A stretch of DNA of 17,703 bases from NCBI GenBank assembly GCA_023428885.1, contig JAEYWQ010000187.1:1-17703 (forward strand). Direction: 5' to 3'. Shown here piece after piece: positions 16,248-17,703 of the stretch. The notes beneath the pieces are model-generated. The model worked only from the letters and a program-made list of their open reading frames with translations. It ran no database searches and was not told the origin of the DNA. Every line of letters starts with the position of its first letter. Position 1 is the first letter of the stretch. Both the position numbers and the translations under genes were made by a program. This DNA is from Bacillota bacterium (lineage in GTDB: Bacteria; Bacillota; Clostridia; Lachnospirales; Lachnospiraceae).

Positions 16248-16838
16248 ATGAGTTTGTTGGAGATGAAAAGGCTTGAGTTAGATGAGCTAGTTAAAGTATA
16301 TGAGGAGAGGCTAATATTAGATTTCCCGCCAGAGGAGTTAAAACCCTTATCGGTGCTTACTTCATTAATGCAACGAGGTTTATACCTTTGCTATGGGTTG
16401 TTTGATGAAGGTGAAATGGTGGCTTATGCATTCTTTATGCGTGTGGAGGGATATCGGGATATCTTGATTGATTATCTGGCTGTTAGTGCTAAGTCTCGAG
16501 GAAAGGGCTATGGAAGTCGATTCTTAACCCTTATGAAAGAAGAGTTAATGGAGTTTGACAGTATTATCTTTGAAGTGGAAAGTGGGAAGAGTGCTAATAC
16601 AAGCGAAGAAGTAGAGATATGTCAAAAGCGTTTGGAATTTTATAAAAAGAACGGATTACAAGACACGTCTCTTCGTGTGTCCTTGTTTGGAATTGATATG
16701 AAATTATTGTACCTTCCGTTGAGAAATGCTCCAAGCGATCAGGGGATCAAAGATGTATTAGACTTTATCTACGATGAATTCTTTGGAGTGGAGCTTCATA
16801 AGGAAAAGGTTATTATTTTTGAATCAAATAATTTATGA
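16248..16838 (+). CDS. GNAT-family N-acetyltransferase
   Basis: This 196-residue protein probably transfers an acetyl group from acetyl-CoA to an amine or protein N-terminus; the substrate is unknown. The core GNAT pattern is visible: a beta-strand (GEMVAYAFFMRVEGYRDILID), then YLAVSAKSRGKGYGSRFLTLM. Its R84-G-K-G-Y-G89 forms the acetyl-CoA pyrophosphate loop (Q/R-x-x-G-x-G/A), followed by FDSIIFEVE and a C-terminal KRLEFYKKNGL typical of motif B. The N-terminal half (about 1-50) is less typical. The start at 16248 is supported by CAGGAGA 8-10 nt upstream; a longer frame from 16179 overlaps the exporter gene and has no ribosome binding site. It lies 16 bp after the exporter gene, so it is probably the third gene of that operon. 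No intrinsic terminator is convincing after it. Confidence 0.85.
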   Translation: MSLLEMKRLELDELVKVYEERLILDFPPEELKPLSVLTSLMQRGLYLCYGLFDEGEMVAYAFFMRVEGYRDILIDYLAVSAKSRGKGYGSRFLTLMKEELMEFDSIIFEVESGKSANTSEEVEICQKRLEFYKKNGLQDTSLRVSLFGIDMKLLYLPLRNAPSDQGIKDVLDFIYDEFFGVELHKEKVIIFESNNL

Positions 16839-16859
16839 ATAAATATAGGAAATATTTTG

Positions 16860-16888
16860 TTGACAAATGAATAACATGGTATTATGAT
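16860..16888 (+). promoter_or_regulatory. Promoter of the T-box leader and trpX-like gene
   Basis: A perfect -35 TTGACA (16860-16865), a 17-bp spacer and TATGAT (16883-16888) place the start near 16895. This is a strong constitutive-looking promoter, as expected when control is by attenuation downstream. Confidence 0.75.
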
Positions 16889-16895
16889 ATCAACA

Positions 16896-17166
16896 TATTC
16901 ATAAAACAAACCGTTGAGAAAGAAGAGTAAGCTTAAGTAGGAAGTTACAGAGAGTCGCAGATGGTGGGAATGCGATATGGAATCTTTTGCTGAATGGGCT
17001 TTTGAGGGCTGATTCGAATTCATAGTAGAGTCAGACGGAATCCATCACCGTTATAAGGATGGCGTATATGATTGTATATGACAAAGTGGACATAGGTCAA
17101 TTTGAGTGGTACCGCGGATAATAATTATTCGTCTCAAGCAAAATTTATTTTGCTTGGGATTTTTTT
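16896..17166 (+). promoter_or_regulatory. T-box riboswitch, tryptophan (TGG) specifier
   Basis: The leader senses uncharged tRNA and allows read-through into the transport gene. Recognisable parts, in order, are an AGTA of the loop-E type (16926-16929), AGAGAG (16949-16954), a distal hairpin TCGCA/TGCGA, and then GAA-TGG-GC-TTTTGAG, where TGG (16995-16997) sits in the usual specifier position. The T-box core is GAGTGGTACCGCGG (17104-17117). The antiterminator pairs TTGAG (17102-17106) with CTCAA (17133-17137), which overlaps and excludes the terminator stem. TGG codes Trp, in agreement with the TrpX-like product downstream. The register of the specifier is inferred from the flanking GAA and TTTGAG. 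Confidence 0.88.
17132..17166 (+). terminator. T-box terminator
   Basis: A 13-bp stem with one G-T wobble (17132-17144 with 17147-17159) is followed by seven T residues (17160-17166). Its 5' arm contains the CTCAA used by the competing antiterminator, so it forms when tRNA-Trp is charged. Confidence 0.9.
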
Positions 17167-17257
17167 ATTGCATAGGAAATTTTAAAATTTCTATGCAATA
17201 GAAAGCACTGCGTGCTAAGATGCACACGACCGGGGAGGGAATATTGTCGCGGAAATC
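17167..17257 (+). repeat. Structured non-coding element, copy 2 (3'-shortened)
   Basis: This is the same architecture as the element at 11596. Hairpin A (17167-17183 with 17184-17199) has one bulged G. Hairpin B is AGCAC-TGC-GTGCT (17204-17216). The identical 17-nt core AGATGCACACGACCGGG follows (17218-17234), then TGTCGC (17245-17250) plus a shared AAATC. After 17257 the similarity stops: the 3' arms of hairpin C (GCGACA and CCCGGTCG) and hairpin D of copy 1 are missing. It begins directly after the T-run of the T-box terminator and lies in the 5' leader of the trpX-like mRNA. Confidence 0.72.
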
Positions 17258-17289
17258 AAAAGTCCGTCATTTAACAATCAAACTATTAA

Positions 17290-17302
17290 GCACCATAGGT
17301 GC
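17290..17302 (+). other. Leader hairpin ahead of the trpX-like gene
   Basis: GCACC-ATA-GGTGC forms a perfect 5-bp hairpin 27 nt before the start codon. It has no adequate T-run for termination. Nothing else is seen between 17258 and the ribosome binding site region (GAAAGG and GGTGG, 17312-17325). Confidence 0.35.
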
Positions 17303-17329
17303 ATATTTTAAGAAAGGTTTGGTGGAAAG

Positions 17330-17703
17330 ATGAGAAAATTAGGAAAGAAATTAGTATCAGTAATGACAATGGCAGCAGTTGTAGGTATGGTGTTTACAGG
17401 GTGTGGGACGAAAGAAACTAAAACAAGTGCAAGTGGTGAGCTTGCAAAGAAAATTGGTATTGGACAGTTTGCAGAGCATGGCTCCTTAGATAATTGCCGT
17501 AACGGCTTCTTAGAAGGGTTAAGGCAAGCAGGTTTTGTGGAAGGGGATAACTTAACCGTCTATTATGAAAATTCTCAAGCCGACGGTGCGATCGCTGGAC
17601 AGATTGTTGATAATTTTATTGCTAAGGATGTGGATTTGATCTGTGGTATTGCAACACCAATGGCACAGGCAGCTTATGGAGCAGCTCGCAAGAAGGATAT
17701 TCC
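17330..17703 (+). CDS. trpX: TrpX-like ABC transporter substrate-binding lipoprotein (5' part, truncated by window end)
   Basis: The first 124 residues of a binding lipoprotein of the ABC_sub_bind (COG2984-type) family are present. A signal peptide (MRKLGKK then a hydrophobic core) ends in the lipobox FTGC with C25 as lipidated residue, followed by a Lys/Thr/Ser linker. The mature start KKIGIGQFAEHGSLDNCRNGF and the following GLRQAGFVEGDNLTVYYENSQADGA...FIAKDVDLICGIATPMAQAA are typical of this family, to which the TrpX protein of the predicted TrpXYZ tryptophan importer belongs. The Trp-specifying T-box upstream makes tryptophan the most likely ligand. GGTGG directly before the ATG and GAAAGG further up act as the ribosome binding site. 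The permease and ATPase genes would be expected just past the right edge. Confidence 0.85.
   Translation, partial: MRKLGKKLVSVMTMAAVVGMVFTGCGTKETKTSASGELAKKIGIGQFAEHGSLDNCRNGFLEGLRQAGFVEGDNLTVYYENSQADGAIAGQIVDNFIAKDVDLICGIATPMAQAAYGAARKKDI

Overview
The window reads as an AT-rich, low-GC Gram-positive chromosome segment. The likely source is a fermentative, plant-polysaccharide-degrading member of the Clostridia (Lachnospiraceae / Lachnoclostridium type). Clues are AGGAGG ribosome binding sites, near-consensus sigma-A promoters, intrinsic terminators, a T-box riboswitch, lipoprotein-anchored binding proteins and a cellobiose phosphorylase that closely resembles the remembered Clostridium thermocellum enzyme. 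The species is inferred, not proven.

Layout, left to right. (1) 1-200, minus strand: a strong promoter drives a foldable, probably non-coding RNA of about 125 nt. (2) 251-1885, minus: a membrane-anchored extracytoplasmic protein of unknown function with its own near-perfect promoter. (3) 1886-2358: a 473-bp divergent intergenic region with two related palindromes, the cellobiose phosphorylase promoter and a LacI-type palindrome. (4) 2359-4854, plus: cytosolic cellobiose phosphorylase (GH94), ending at a terminator shared with a convergent PLP-dependent aminotransferase (4947-6233, minus). (5) 6331-11593, plus: a four-gene peptide/oligopeptide-type ABC importer operon (lipoprotein, two permeases, one fused double ATPase) with clear promoter and terminator. 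(6) 11596-11771: a structured non-coding repeat directly behind that terminator. (7) 11841-12395, minus: a YbaK/ProX-type aminoacyl-tRNA deacylase. (8) 12473-16838, plus: a heterodimeric ABC exporter pair (BmrCD/YheIH type, one degenerate and one canonical ATP site) followed by a GNAT acetyltransferase. (9) 16860-17703, plus: promoter, T-box leader reading a TGG (Trp) specifier, its terminator, a second copy of the structured repeat, and the 5' part of a TrpX-type binding lipoprotein that runs off the window.

Functionally the window mixes nutrient capture (cellobiose phosphorolysis, peptide-type import, probable tryptophan import under tRNA-Trp control) with efflux and translation quality control. 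No transposase, integrase, CRISPR array or phage gene is visible.

The most interesting observation is the pair of structured elements at about 11.6 kb and 17.2 kb. They share two hairpins, with compensatory base changes between the copies, and a 17-nt identical core. Each sits immediately 3' of the T-run of an intrinsic terminator. They look like copies of a dispersed RNA-level repeat family that I cannot match to a named family.
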